A stretch of DNA of 64,000 nucleotides from NCBI GenBank assembly GCA_029718625.1, contig CM056381.1, forward strand, positions 463,768 to 527,767, written 5' to 3'. The number at the start of each line of letters is the position of its first letter. Within the stretch, counting starts at the first letter, position 1. The notes beneath the pieces were generated by a model. The model was given only the letters and a program-made list of their open reading frames with translations, was not told where the DNA came from and made no database searches. Both the position numbers and the translations under genes were made by a program. Positions 10,861 to 23,399 of this stretch are shown in pieces. The DNA is from Synaphobranchus kaupii (taxonomy: Eukaryota > Chordata > Actinopteri > Anguilliformes > Synaphobranchidae).

Positions 10861-13632
10861 CGTATTAATAGACAAACATGCTAAACCGCGAGCTTTATTA
10901 GTCGAGCCCGCCAAGTAAATACATAATAATAACGACAGAGGCGAAAGCACATTAAACGTAATCTTTTTATTTTTTTTCTAAAGCGGTCATAAAAGCGTAA
11001 TTTTGAAAGTGGGAAAATCCGCTGGCCGGGGGTAATTACGCAACAGAGCGTTCTCTCTGCACAGAGCAGAGGGGGGGGGGGGGGCATTTTCTTAAGCCTT
11101 TAAATGCACTGCAGTTTGACACAGCGATGTAGAGCGCTGGTAATGACTCTCAACACACGGGGGAGGCATTTAAATGCACGAGGAAAAAGAGCTTTAAATT
11201 ACACTGAGAAAAACAACACGTCAGTGTTTGCTGCACGGAGACCCAAACATTAGCATTATACTACTAAAGGCACTGCAAACCACACTGCGTCATCACATTA
11301 GGTCAACTGTTTACGCACGCGGCGTTCGCTGACCGGGTAAACTTTCCATCGGCTTCACGTTTGCATATGAACCGGCGGCATGATGGTTATTGAATATGTG
11401 GGGATACTAGAAGGGAAAGGGTTCTCTCGTTTTATTGGCTGAGAGAGATCCTTCACTGCAGTCTCCTGAGAATGGCTTTGAGCTCGCTGAAGTAAATGTT
11501 TTAATTAACTAGACCTGGCCGAATTACACCCCTTGCCGACTGCCGAGCTGGAACCAGGCTGACGTGCTTAATTCAGGTTATAGATAGTTTTCTGTGATCT
11601 TTTCACCCCTCCATTTCGGCTCAAACTGCTGGTATTACTGGAGCTGGATTACCTACAAGTAGGTACATCTCCTCCTCAATGGCAAAGCTACTGTTCAGCC
11701 TTTGGGTGTATGACCATGGGGATGGAGGTGTCATACCCCAAGGTCCATGGACAGTATCACACCCCCCCCCCCCCCCCCCCCCTACCATCCTCCTCATTGG
11801 GCAGCGCTCAGCTTAGGCAGTAAGAAAGTTCCAGTCGGGGAGAGCCAATAAGTAAAGAGTAAAAAGCCTTTGATGTGTCACTCAGCACTTCTGCTAGTGT
11901 CCTCGTATGACATCCTTCATCCTACCCGAGCTGTAGAAAACTTACGATGGATAATAAAAAAATAACGAAAGCGCAGCTTTGAAGAGGGAGGGAATGACAA
12001 TTCCATCTGCACACACAATCCCCGCTAACATGCACCATACCCCAAAACCACATGGGGGCCAGCTTCTATGGAAACAACAGAACAATGGCAACTAGACAGT
12101 GTTGCTACCAGAAGGATACACACCAGACTGTCTCTCGTTTGTTAAATGAGTGAGTGCGTTTCTCTAGCATGGCTGTTAGCCAAGTCCCCGCCCACCAGAG
12201 TCCGTTTCCACATTGTTTTCAGCATGAACACCTTAATTACTTAATCACTTTTGTCCTTAAATTTGAAGTGTTAATTACGATGAAAATGCAGACTTTTTTA
12301 GAAATGCATAAATAGGACAATTATGGCATTTCCTTTTGATGACATGTCATTTCTAAGCACGAGAGCTGGGGGTCTGACATGGTGTCCTGTCCGTTCTGTA
12401 ATGAACATTCCCTTCAAGTTCACTTCTGATTGGCAGCCAACTAAACCAATTCGCTGCTGATTGGTTAAAATATAAAGTGCGTTAATGCTAATAAGCAGTT
12501 CAGTCTGCAAAAGACCAAGAACAAATCCTCCTGTAGCGGCCGTATAAGAATTTAAAATCAATGGGATGAAACCAAAAATGTACCGTAATAAATCAACTGG
12601 ATATCGATTATAATATTTCCAATAAACTGGATAAAATAAGTGTAATATAATATTTGCTTTCTTTATATATAATGTAACCATTCAAAACAACTGCCTAAAA
12701 ACCAGGAGAGAGATATTGTGGTGGCCAAGTTGAAACGGTGCTCGGGACTCAACAGATGTGAGAATGTGTACAATGTGAGCGCTGCGACAGGCCCACAGGT
12801 CCTGTTTGTTTTGTTTTTTGGGTTTTTTTTGGGGGGAGGGGGGGCTCTCACCTCCTCTGGACGTCCAGTTCCTCGGGGGACGGCCCATTCTGGACCTGCT
12901 GGGCTCTGGGCAGCGTGGGGCCTGTGGGAGGAAGCACCGGGAAACCATCAAGACCTGCACCTCAAAGGGAAAACTCTCCCCATTCCCTTAAATACTGTGC
13001 AAATAATATATACATAATATAGCCCCCATTAATCTTCATAAGCTTTAAGTCAAATATTTTTACAGTTCTGTCATGTTTGGTAAAACCGGTCTTCTGATTT
13101 GGCACAATACAACACCCAAGAAACATTTCACAATCATCCCACAGCCATCATCGCAGTGACTTTGCAATGAACTCTGGGAGCTTGAAATACGGAAAAACTC
13201 TGGAATGGCTGCATACACAGGACAACTTCAACACAGTTGTAAAAACAATGTTTTTCCGAGACAAGACTCAGATCTTTTCCTGAGAACAAAATTCCACTTC
13301 AGCATAATTCAGTCTTTTCTGGCCGTGGCTAAGTGCACGTACCCGATGTGAACTGAAGCTGACAGGTCTGTGACACTGGCAAAAACTATGCTAATCAGCT
13401 AAATATGATATAAAAGGATGGAGCTGGTATCAGGGACATCCAGAAACAACCTTGCGTCACCTTCTCTGCGATAGGTGCACCTGGGAATCATGATGAATAA
13501 ACAAAGGGCGTGGCCGGGCACAGGCAGGAGGGTATCTCTCTCACACAGAGGGGGGGGGGGGGGGGGGGGGATTCAATTTTGACTTCAATTTGACACGTGC
13601 CCAGGTGAAATCAGTGCAGGGTCTGAGATAAA

Positions 13633-13840
13633 CACCTGCCACCAGCCAAATGCTGGTAAAAATTTTGCTTGTGGCTGGTTAGATTTTTACTCTAGCAGCC
13701 ACTTTGTCTGGTAACCAACCTGGTTGTGTTATATTGTCGAAGGTAATGTGGCTGGTAAAACGTTGAAAATGATTTTTATACCCCACAAGCCACTCTGGCC
13801 AGTGGGTGAAAAAGTTAATTTCATACCCCGTCAGTGCATT
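13633..13840 (+). repeat. interspersed repeat, copy 1 of 2
   Basis: This shares high similarity with 15590-15765 in the same orientation, including atttttactctagcagcc, ctggttgtgttatattgt and cacaagccactctggccag. The family is not recognised; ctggctgg-type inverted motifs near the ends hint at a small DNA transposon. Confidence 0.75.
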
Positions 13841-15108
13841 AAGAACAGCTCTTCCAGGTGTACCGTACTGGAGCAGGCCGAGTCGGAGAAGCCAGGGTAA
13901 CGCTAAGTCGAAGGGCAGGTGGTGGTTGAACACAGAAGAAAGGAGACGAATCTTCAGAGACGTACGGAGCTTTAAATACGCAAGGCTTACCCCCCCTGTG
14001 ACAACAGCGCCAGACTAACCCCCTTCCCAGGGAATTCTGGGTATTCTGTGTTTTGTTCCAACTTATTTCCCCTGACTTAACTGGTCCAATTACGTAATTA
14101 GGTGTTTATACCTGCGCTTGTTCCAGAATGACAATGCACCATTTTCCTGAGTACACAAGTATAATCATAAGATGTGCAGCATGATTCAGAGAGGAAAAAA
14201 AAGCAATATAGATGGGGGGAAAAAAACTCAGCAATGATTTGGGCTGATGAAGTAATTAAGTGCAAGAGGTAGGCAGCAAAATCGGGACGCACGTACGGCC
14301 CCTCCAGGGATGCGGGGGGGCCCCTCCCAGCTCCACATCTCCCGCTAACAGACGGGAGGAACGGCGGAGGACGCCGGAGATCTAAAGGAGAAATTCAGCT
14401 CGCATCCGCGAAGCAAGCAGCCCAGCAGACTCAGACATGTCACATGGTGTTCTCCTGGGGGGGTGGGGGATGGAGGGAGAGGATGGGGGGGAAATTAAGA
14501 AATAGATGGCGCACTACGCCGCCGGCCGCAGCCTCGACAACGCAGAGCTGGAACACGCATACGGCATCCGCTAAAGGGAACCATTCTAAAAAACCATCAA
14601 GGGACAAGACATTTCTGTCAGGCAGCGACAGAGGCACAGCGAGAAGGAGAAAGAAGCTCCTCGTGCTGCCATCTTGAATTTAACCAGCACTTTGAGTCTC
14701 AACATGACCCGTTATTTACTTCCAGCCACTCGGACAGGGGTGGGGGGGCTGGGACTGGAGCGAGGTGCGGGGGGGGGGGGCATGGGGCGGGGCGTGGCTC
14801 TAATAAAAATCTAAAAGCAAACACTGCCTCCCTCCGGCACACAAACAGGGATTATTGCGGTATTCACTGGGCGCCAGACTTCTATTTACAGGGTGGGGGA
14901 ACTGGAGGCGGGGGGGGTTTCCCATTTTATTAAGCACGACCAGCACCAGGCCGCCCTTCCTGTTTGTTTTCACAACCTATCCTCCGAGCAGCGCCGCCCA
15001 AGAGCGCTGGCCTATCGGGCCTCGCTGGAGCGAACGGGCCAATCGGAGGCCGCGTCAGTTCCGATGCGGATGGAGAATATGGGCACAGTGATGGAAACGC
15101 AGCGACTT

Positions 15109-15290
15109 GCTGGAAGTCTGCATTAGAGCCGTAATGGAGGAGAAAAGTGTATAGTTGGAAGTCTGCATTACAGCCGTAATGGAGGAGGAAAGTGTATAGT
15201 TGGAAGTCTGCATTAGAGCCATAATGGAGGAGGAAAGTGTTGTATAGTTGGAGGTCTGCATTAGAGCCATAATGGAGGAGGAAAGTGTAT
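15109..15290. repeat. 45-bp tandem repeat, 4 copies
   Basis: There are four units beginning ttggaagtctgcattaga and continuing gccgtaatggaggaggaaag, then tgtata. One unit carries an extra TG. Its minus-strand frame has a 15-residue period (SSSIMALMQTSNYTL) and is not a gene. Confidence 0.95.
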
Positions 15291-15589
15291 AACTGTATGA
15301 TGGCCTCAAATCAATGCAGATACATGTACAGCCTCTCGCCCAATGAAATCCCTCCGGTGACGGCATCCAACCCAGCACTGAAAGGGTGTGGGTTCGACCT
15401 CCTCCCGAGCTCCACATCAAGGAGCCGTTTCATAATTTATTTTTGATTTATGTGGCAGATGGCTCGATTCACAGCGCAGACGTTCCCAGAGTCTCACACG
15501 GACTGAGCTGAAGGTCCTCAAATAGACCTGATCACTTGGACTTATTATTCGCTGAGGAACATCGACTACAGGTGGGACAAGGAGCAGGG

Positions 15590-15765
15590 TATAAAATTAA
15601 CACCCGCCACCAAGAAGATTTTTACTCTAGCAGTCACTTTGGCTGGTAACCGACCAGGTTGTGTTATATTGTAAAAGATAATGTGGCTGGTACAATTTAG
15701 AAAATTGCGGGTGATTTTTAGAATCCACAAGCCACTCTGGCCAGCGGGTGAAAAGGCCGTTTCAG
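15590..15765 (+). repeat. interspersed repeat, copy 2 of 2
   Basis: This is the second copy of the element at 13633-13840 and lacks about 30 bp at its left end. It retains ttttactctagcagtcac, gttgtgttatattgt and ccacaagccactctggccag. Two copies 1.75 kb apart within one intron could reflect local duplication or independent insertion. The divergence suggests old insertions. Confidence 0.75.
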
Positions 15766-16183
15766 CTGAAACGAGGCTTCAAAAATGTACGTGCCAGCAG
15801 AGGCGCGGTATGGCGGACTGAAAGCAAACTGCCTCCCGTCAATCAGCCACGGTCAGGCCCAGCATCTGTCACGGTCAACTGCCAAACTCACAAAATCAGT
15901 AACTGATAAAAATCCTCATAACAGCCCTTATGAAGATTAGAGCAGGTAAAAGGAGCGTGATTGAGCCACGCCAGCGATACTGTAATCAACTCAGCAAACA
16001 AGTCATATCCAAACCTGAGGTTTGGCCTCTCTAACGCTGCCAGCCAACCAAGTCTGTCATTCTTTAAAAAAAATAAGAAAATAAATAAACAGCGGCAAAA
16101 AAAAGAAAAAAAAAGAAAAACGATAATCAAGGCCCAATGACATCACCCCGTGCCAACCCCCGCGTGTGTACAGAGAGTAAGAC

Positions 16184-16279
16184 TCACACACACACACACA
16201 CACACACACACAGCGGGCAGGACTCCGCCAACCTGAAGCGAAACCGAGTGCCAAACAGGCCGGAACGTTTCCGCGCACG

Positions 16280-16317
<38 letters not shown>
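16184..16317. repeat. two (CA)n microsatellites
   Basis: CA tracts at 16184-16212 and 16275-16317 are separated by about 60 bp of unique sequence. Confidence 0.95.
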
Positions 16318-16319
<2 letters not shown>

Positions 16320-17020
16320 GGCCTCCTCTTTGTTTGGGTAGCAAACGTGTGAGAACCGCAACCGCTGCCTAAGATAAGAACTACCCTTCAAAAACAAACC
16401 GCTACAGAACAAGTTTTACCGTTTACAATGTGCAGTCCGCTCCTTTCTGTTGCCTCGTTAGGCTGGAGTTGTGCAACCAGACCGGACGCTGAAGTAAAAG
16501 TGACAGTGATTAATTGCGCCTCCCGTCGCAATTATAAAAAGTAAACAGGTAAAACGCTGCAGTGATTTAAAGGCATTAATCCCAGAGGGTCAGCTTAGCA
16601 CATTCAAGAGCACTTTTTCCAGATAAATAAGTCTATTCTCTGTAGTCTTGCTCCTTGACATTTGTTTAATAACAACTCCTCCGCAAACCTCTTTAAGAGC
16701 TTCTGTAAGCACCTTTAGAGCAGGTTGTGCCCAAAACAACGTATGGACTGTGTCTTTCCACACACTCAAGCATACCACGCATAGCAGCGAACAGTGTTAT
16801 ACAAGTAAAAAAGTACAAATGTCAGGGACAAAATCGCTATATCAATTAATGTCACATAAAAAGAAGCCTCCACATAAAAACTACAAGGCTCAACGCGATG
16901 AAGCCTCTTGCAAGACTCTTGCGGTTTTGAGTCAGCCGTACAGTAATAACAGAAATTAATCAATGCATTTTGTAGCACGTTAGCGGCTGCGGTAGGTAGC
17001 ACGTTAGCATCAGGACCTAC

Positions 17021-17141
17021 GTGTGAGCAAATCGTCCCTCTTCTGGCAGCAGATGTACTGCCACAGTCCTCCCGGATTTTTGGGGGGCGCGGTGGTGACC
17101 CCCGCTTCGGCGGTGTCCTGGGCGCTCAGGTACATCAGCAT
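17021..17141 (-). CDS. candidate coding exon with donor, open frame in CpG island (unknown)
   Basis: The minus-strand frame from an ATG at 17141 (G at -3) encodes 40 codons: MLMYLSAQDTAEAGVTTAPP then KNPGGLWQYICCQKRDDLLT. It then meets a donor-like CACAC|GTAGGT. The frame extends further upstream to another ATG at 17192 through a purine-rich segment. It ends in phase 1, the same as enah exon 3. I do not recognise the protein. The plus strand of the same stretch is also open (17023-17340), which weakens the case, since GC-rich DNA often lacks stops in several frames. Confidence 0.13.
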
Positions 17142-18536
17142 GGCTCTGTCACATGCTCCGGGCGCCTCCCTCCCCCCCTTTTTTTCGCGCATGGGGCGTC
17201 TGGAGCCTGCCGTCTGTACCCTGCAGGTCCGGCCGGGACTCGGGCGGCTGGCGGGTCTGCGCAGGGCTGCGATGTTTACCGGGACGAAGCCGCCCCTAAT
17301 CCTCGCACTTCCTGCCCGCCATCAATTATTCATGGTGTAATAGGCGAAGAGCAAAAAAAATAAAAAAACCCAGCCGCCCTTCACATTATGACCGAGAGAG
17401 AGAGAGAGAGAGAGAGCGTATTTGCCTAAGGAGTTAACCCTCGTCGTCCAGGAGAAGGGAAGAGACGGAAAAAAACCAGGAAGGGTTTGGCCCCGGGGGC
17501 CATGATGCATTCGCCCTGGCGACAGTTTCTGGGGAAACGAGGGACGTGAACATCTGTGGGTCTGTTTGTCTGTTTTCTGACAAACAACTCAGATTTGTCT
17601 CCGCGATTCGAGGTGTGTGGGGGGGGGGGGGGGGGGGGGATATCACTCAGGGGATATCATTTTTCCTTTTGGAAAATTCTACCCTTGTGCACATCAAAAA
17701 TAATCTATGAATAATTCTGTGACAGATTCAGAGGCACACAAGGTAGCGAGTGGAAAGCCAAAACAGCAGACGGTAACAGGCATAAATGTGTGGGCACAAT
17801 CTGTTCATTTCCCAATTTCCCAGCTTCCTTCCTCCCCCTTTCACTTTGGGACGGCCCAAATCGACCCCCAGGACACAGAGGCTGCTCTTTAAGGCCGGGG
17901 TTAATAGCTAAAGGAGAACGCAGAGCTGGAAGAGGAGGCAGCGGGGAGCTTATTCGCCACTAAGGAGACCCTGGGGCGTCGATTCACACCAGCCGGCTGA
18001 TGGGGTCATAAGCGCTGGCAGCCATAACTGACTGACACCTCGAGCCACACTGCCACGGCCACAGACTAGGCCCTCGACATACCTTTGCTATGACATCGCC
18101 TAATAAACGGATCAGTTAACAGATATAGCACGTGGGAACGCGGTCAAAAGGCCCCTGAAGTGTCTTGGCCTCCGCCATCTTTGGACCTCGTGCCATCGAC
18201 AGTACGTGACTACAATACCCAGCATTCCGGGGGGGGCAGAGAGGGAGGGGCCAGGGAGGAAAAAGAACTCAGAGCCAAAATTCACTTTTGGAAGGAAGGC
18301 TCAGATAGCACATATTGATTTGTCATTTTAAGAGTTAGCGCCAGGACTCAACCTGAAATGGCGTATTATTATCTCTGAAAACCACTGATACTGTGTGGGG
18401 AGAGGACAGTGGACAGGGACCGCAAGGGCAAAAAAGCACCCAGAATAAAATTGCCCTCCGCACAGCGAATTTGCCAATGTTAATTCCATTCTCGCGGAAT
18501 CCAACTGGAGTCTGATTCAGATCAACTTTCCCTCTC

Positions 18537-18905
18537 TGATGAGCACCCACTCCTTTCTGTCTGCGCGGTTGCACCCCGAGGATCGGGGGTTCGATCCCCG
18601 GTCCTGCCAGATCTGAGTATGGCCGGTGCCCTGAGGGAGCGGCAATTGGCGGCTGCTCCCGGGTGGGGGGGGGAGGGGCTTGGAGAGAATCGTCGCACAT
18701 AAGACAGCCCTGGGCGAGCTGGAATCACGGTTAGGAGCTTGAGGAGTCGCGCCCTGAAGAGAACGCGGCCCCTCTATCCTGCTACCGGACGAAGGGGTAG
18801 CGGCGATTCTCTAGCGGTTGCTACACGGGGGGAATTGAATTACACAGGGTCCAGTTAGCTACCAAACTGGGAGAAAACGGGAAAAAAATCGAGAGAAAAA
18901 AAAAG
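18537..18905 (+). mobile_element. tRNA-derived SINE (or composite of two SINE pieces)
   Basis: A tRNA-like part has a clear B box (gggttcgatccccggtcctg, 18587 onward) following gcggttgcaccccgagg. The body includes ggcaattggcggctgctccc, gccctgggcgagctgg, and a tail ending in aaactgggagaaaacggg, then A-rich DNA. This head-body-A-rich-tail order is that of fish SINEs. Minus-strand open frames here are read-through of the SINE. Confidence 0.6.
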
Positions 18906-20683
18906 AAGCTAATTTAGATTAAAAACTCTCAATTGTTTCGAACAGAACACAAAATGTCAACAAAAAAATACCGTTATCCACGGTATTCGGGTATCGCTCA
19001 AAATGAGGTGTGGTCATTAAAGATTATTGGTTGAATCGGGAGAATTGGTCATTACAGAGAACACATTATAAAATGACCTAATCCCCCCCCCATTATGTAA
19101 CATGTCACACATGCAGTCCAGAGAGAAAACAAGGTTCTTAAAATACATCTCACCAAATACAGTCAGTGTCACAAGCACGATGACAAGACGGATGTCACGA
19201 CTGACCTACAAGTGTAAAACTTAAAGGTCACGTGATGTCGCAGCACATATAGGTAAGAGATATAAGCCCTGGGAATGCAGGCAGCGGCTACAGGACAATT
19301 TCCTGACTGGATACATTACCTACGATTATGGCGACAATCCAGAATGCATTTGTAAATATCGTAAATACATACACTTTTCGAAGATGGAATTCATCCAAAC
19401 TCTGTGCAGCCGGTGGTTAAATAAGTGATCTACGAGCCGTGGGAGTCCCATTAATGATACAAGCAATGAAAACAGGAGGCACAAACGGAAAGTAGTGAAG
19501 TAGTACAGTACACCTGAGAAAAATTGTGTGAAGTCAAATAAAAAGAAGGGTTAAGGAAACGGGCCAATGGGCCGGACAGTCCGCCGGCCGAAGAACAAGC
19601 AGCACGCCCACGCGGCGCGACGTCACCAACCGCGTTAGCCGAGCGACCTAGTGGAAAACTCAGGGGGCGTGTCCCAACACTCGAAAAATGCACCCTCCTT
19701 TCCTCCACTGCCACCTCCTCTCCTCCGTGCCCCGGAAACAGATCCTTGTGTTTTAATGTAACCAACGTATCAATGGTTACATATTAATTTATGTCTCGGA
19801 GCAAACCGCAATGTCAGGTACATTGTATACTGTACATGCAAATACTTGTACTCGAAACGTTCAGGCAGTTTTGCATACTTCCGGGTAGGAGAGGAGTGGT
19901 AGTGGGGGAGTGGAGGAAAGGAGGTGGGGAGTGAAGGATATTGGGACGCACCCAGGGATAGATCACCAACACAAACACACCTGGTTTAATTACAGCGCTC
20001 GATTGAACAAAAACACCGTACTGAACAGCTGCACATAACAATACAATAAACCCCCCCCCAAAAGAGTAAAAAACTAACAGAAAACAAATGGCTGAAACCT
20101 TAAAAAAAAGCAAAAAAAGCCGTTACCCTCGGTGGCTTAAATTTGCACACAGGAACGGTGAAAGCTCCACGGGATCGGTGACGGGGGACACCGTTTTAAT
20201 TCCAGCCAAGTGGTGTTAAATGAATTTCTCTTTTAGTCATTCCGGAGTGCAGCTGAAAACAGAAACACTTTACTCACGCGCTGGAGTTTCATTAACGACG
20301 CTGTAAAAACACACGGTCTGACAGTCTGACTCCCGGCACAAAAACACGAACCCGAGTAATTCTGTGAGACCCGAATGCAATTACTACTGCAATCAGAACT
20401 GACCAAGGTTTACACCACAGCATACAAGTGCATTTCCGCACATCCACAGGTGCTATAAACGTTAGCAGAGGGCCGGTGCTGTATAATAAAGCTCACAGCT
20501 CGGGTCCTGGTCATTAGGAGCCTCTCTGGCCCTCAGGATACGTGTTGGCAGTGTGACCTACAGCCGATCTAAGGGGAGCGAGTCGGTTTTTACACTTCCC
20601 GGCGGACTCTGTAAATCACAGAGTTAATCTAGCAAAATCCCACTCATTTTGTGCACAATTGACAGGGAGGGAGGTAACTGCTA

Positions 20684-20961
20684 CACTGCACAAAATGTCT
20701 GTCTTAACAAGTGTTTTAATCTTGTAATGAGACTTAAAATGTTTTTGTTTTTTTTTCTAAAGTGGAAAATATTAGCTTGTTTTAAGTTACTTTTTGCTTG
20801 ACGTGAAATTATCTTACCCCACTGGCAAATCTTGAAATGAGTAAAACTCTCTCACCCCTTTGGCAATCTTTTTGCCTTATTTAGCAAAAAAGTAACAGAA
20901 ATAAGATTCTAAAGTCTAAATATAAGATTAAAATGCTTGTTAAGATTTGGTTTTTGCAGTG
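20684..20961. mobile_element. MITE-like element with CACTGCA termini, TA flanked, 278 bp
   Basis: The element starts cactgcacaaaatgtctgtc and ends atttggtttttgcagtg. Adjacent subterminal copies of cttaacaag and cttgttaag are also inverted. A TA dinucleotide sits on each side, consistent with a TA target duplication. It is AT-rich with no coding. It resembles the abundant cactgcaaaaa-type non-autonomous elements of fish. Confidence 0.7.
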
Positions 20962-21220
20962 TATGTAAGTTAGATGTGATATTGTGTTTTTTATATTTAG
21001 GTAGAGGCCAGACGGAGGCTTTCTGCCTCTCTCTGCACTACAAACTGCTTCCCCTGTCTTTCCTTTATTTAAATTGTGCAAATAAACTGATCCAAGTATG
21101 AGCGACATATTTGTTCTGTACTTCTGTATACATTCAGACACACACACAAAGTCTATAAATAAAAGCTGCTCCGGCACAGAGTTGGTTACAGAGGATTTTT
21201 CTGGAACAGCAGAGGAGACA

Positions 21221-21375
21221 GGGAGTCTATGGGAGGCTATGGGAGTCTATGGGAGGCTATGGGAGGCTATGGGAGTCTATGGGAGTCTATGGGAGTCTAT
21301 GGGAGTCTATGGGAGGCTATGGGAGGCTATGGGAGGCTATGGGAGTCTATGGGAGGCTATGGGAGGCTATGGGAG
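21221..21375. repeat. 10-bp tandem repeat (gggaggctat / gggagtctat), 15 copies
   Basis: The decamers gggaggctat and gggagtctat alternate irregularly. A 10-bp unit is open in all plus frames and yields spurious MGGYGSLWEA-type peptides. It is followed 50 bp later by a long GT tract. Confidence 0.97.
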
Positions 21376-21426
21376 AGGCCCATTCAGAGTGGGGACGACT
21401 CCATTACCTGCACAACACTAAAGACC

Positions 21427-21436
21427 AGTGTGTGTG

Positions 21437-21491
<55 letters not shown>

Positions 21492-21621
21492 ACGTTGGGT
21501 GTGCGTGTCTGTGTGTATGTATTGGGAGGGTGTGTGTGTGTCCGTGTTCTGTGTGCGTGTTTGTGTTGAGTTGGTGTGTGTGCGCGTGTGTCGGGGTGGT
21601 GTGTATGCGTGTTGGTATGTG

Positions 21622-21660
<39 letters not shown>

Positions 21661-21832
21661 CGCTTGTGTGTGTAGGGGGGTGCGTGTGTGTGTTGTGGTG
21701 GTGTGTGTATGGTGTGTCTGTGTGTTTGAGCGTGCTTGTTGGGGTGGTGTGTGTGTGTGTGTGTGTGCGCGCTTGTGTGTGTGTGTGTGTGTGTGCGCGC
21801 TTGTGTGTGTGTGTGTGTGTGTGTGGGGGTGT
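21427..21832. repeat. long interrupted (GT)n microsatellite, about 400 bp
   Basis: GT tracts are interspersed with GCGCGC and GTGGGGTG interruptions. Together with the adjacent decamer array, this produces long spurious open frames on both strands. Confidence 0.97.
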
Positions 21833-22359
21833 TTGGAGGCTGCATTCCGGTCGCAGGAACAAGCTGTGATCCGGACTGGATTTTTACGCAACGTCACCCA
21901 ATTAAAAGAAGCTCTGCACAGAAACAGCGAGCAGAAAGGGAGGGGGGGGTGGGGGGGTGGGGGGGTGTAAACATTTTATTTTGGGCGTGGAGTCACAGGC
22001 AGATCAGCTTAGAGCTTTAGCTGTGGGACAGGCCCGGTGAAGCAGCGCCATGGTAACCCCACTCCCTTCTCCCGTTTTTAACACAAGACCCGAGACTCTG
22101 TGACCGGCATCCAATCACGGAGTCCCTACAGCCCCCCCCCCCCCCCGTCTGATCGTCCTATCATCAGCCAGAGACCGGCGTCTGCAGCGCCGGTGTGTTT
22201 TTCAGTTACAGACACAGAGGAGCAGGTACATCCCAGGGACTCTATGCTGGAGACTGCAGCAACAGGGAGTCTGGAAGGAATTTAGAGACTAGTACAGCGA
22301 AGGTCAGATTATTCTTAATGACACAGACTCTGTGCTTTCATACGGCCACAGCAGATCAG

Positions 22360-22512
22360 TGGGGAGAGAGAGAGAGAGAAAAAAAAGAGGGAAGGAAGGG
22401 GAGAAAGAGAAAGAAAGAGAGGGAGGGGGAGAAAGAATAGAGAGGAGAGGGGGAGGGAAGGAGAGAGAGAGAGCGAGAAAGGGGGGGGGGCAGAGATAGA
22501 GAGACAGAGCGC
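22360..22512. repeat. polypurine (GA-rich) tract
   Basis: About 150 bp of nearly pure purine on the plus strand with gaaggaagg and gagagagagagc motifs. Other GA tracts lie at 17396-17416, 26397-26487 and 52268-52350. Confidence 0.9.
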
Positions 22513-22842
22513 AGAGTCATCCCAGCGCTGTTACGTTCAGGCCCTGTAGGTGTTTTGGAGGGGGCTCGGCTCTCCGAGGCAGCGGTCAGAGCGCTGAGAT
22601 CTTCATCTGTTGCTACAGAGCGCAGGGCTGAGGGCCAGGCGTTGGCCAATCCGCTCAGAGAACAGCTCCCCACAGCCGACCAATGGGGCAGCTGGAAGGA
22701 GCACGGCGGGAGCCAATCACGCGGCCGTGTCGCCCCCTGAGCCCTTCCCGAGCGTACGCTGTGAGCACCGTACCGGCATACCGGAAAGATGCTGCATGGA
22801 CTGCGGGGGACACGCTAACCGGCCCACAACAGCATGACACAG

Positions 22843-23097
22843 CACTCCAGAGCATGTGCTACGTAGCCTAGCGTAGCGGCTCCATAAATAAGGCACTCTG
22901 GAGCTGGCGATACGTAGCCTAGCGTAGCAGCTCCATAAATACGGCACTCGGGAGCGTGCGCTACGTAGCCTAGCGTAGCAGCACCATAAATACGGCACTC
23001 GGGAGCGTGCGCTACGTAGCCTTGTGCAGAAGCTCCATAAACACAGCACTCCAGAGCGTGCGCTACGTAGCCTAGCGTAGCGGCTCCATAAACACAG
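22843..23097. repeat. 51-bp minisatellite, 5 copies
   Basis: Units spaced exactly 51 bp start near 22843, 22894, 22945, 22996 and 23047. Each contains ctacgtagcctagcgtagc (a SnaBI-type palindrome tacgta) and ccataaa. Since 51 is a multiple of three, the minus strand gives a clean 17-residue repeat (IYGAATLGYVAHAPECR), discussed under findings. Confidence 0.95.
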
Positions 23098-23399
23098 CAC
23101 AATCTGACTCAAACGCATTTAGGTTCCTCATCAAACACATGGTCTTAGCACACAGAAAAATAAACCCGGACCCAGTCACAGGTCATGAGAGAGTATAAAC
23201 ATTAGAGATTGCTTATGAGCGATAGCTCCATAACACTATGCTGAAGAAAAAGTGTTCTTAAAAATCCTCCCTATCAAACTTGATAAAATCAGGCAAAACA
23301 TTCAGTTCACAATGTACAACACAAGCGTGACAAAGTCAAGCCTACACAGAGTAAACTCACAACACCGCCGCAACACAAGCTGAGTGGTATGTATCCGCA

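Noticed and set aside
18537..18700. A functional tRNA gene suggested by the B box gggttcgatcccc
   Set aside because: No complete cloverleaf with matching acceptor stem is present and the sequence continues into a SINE body and A-rich tail.
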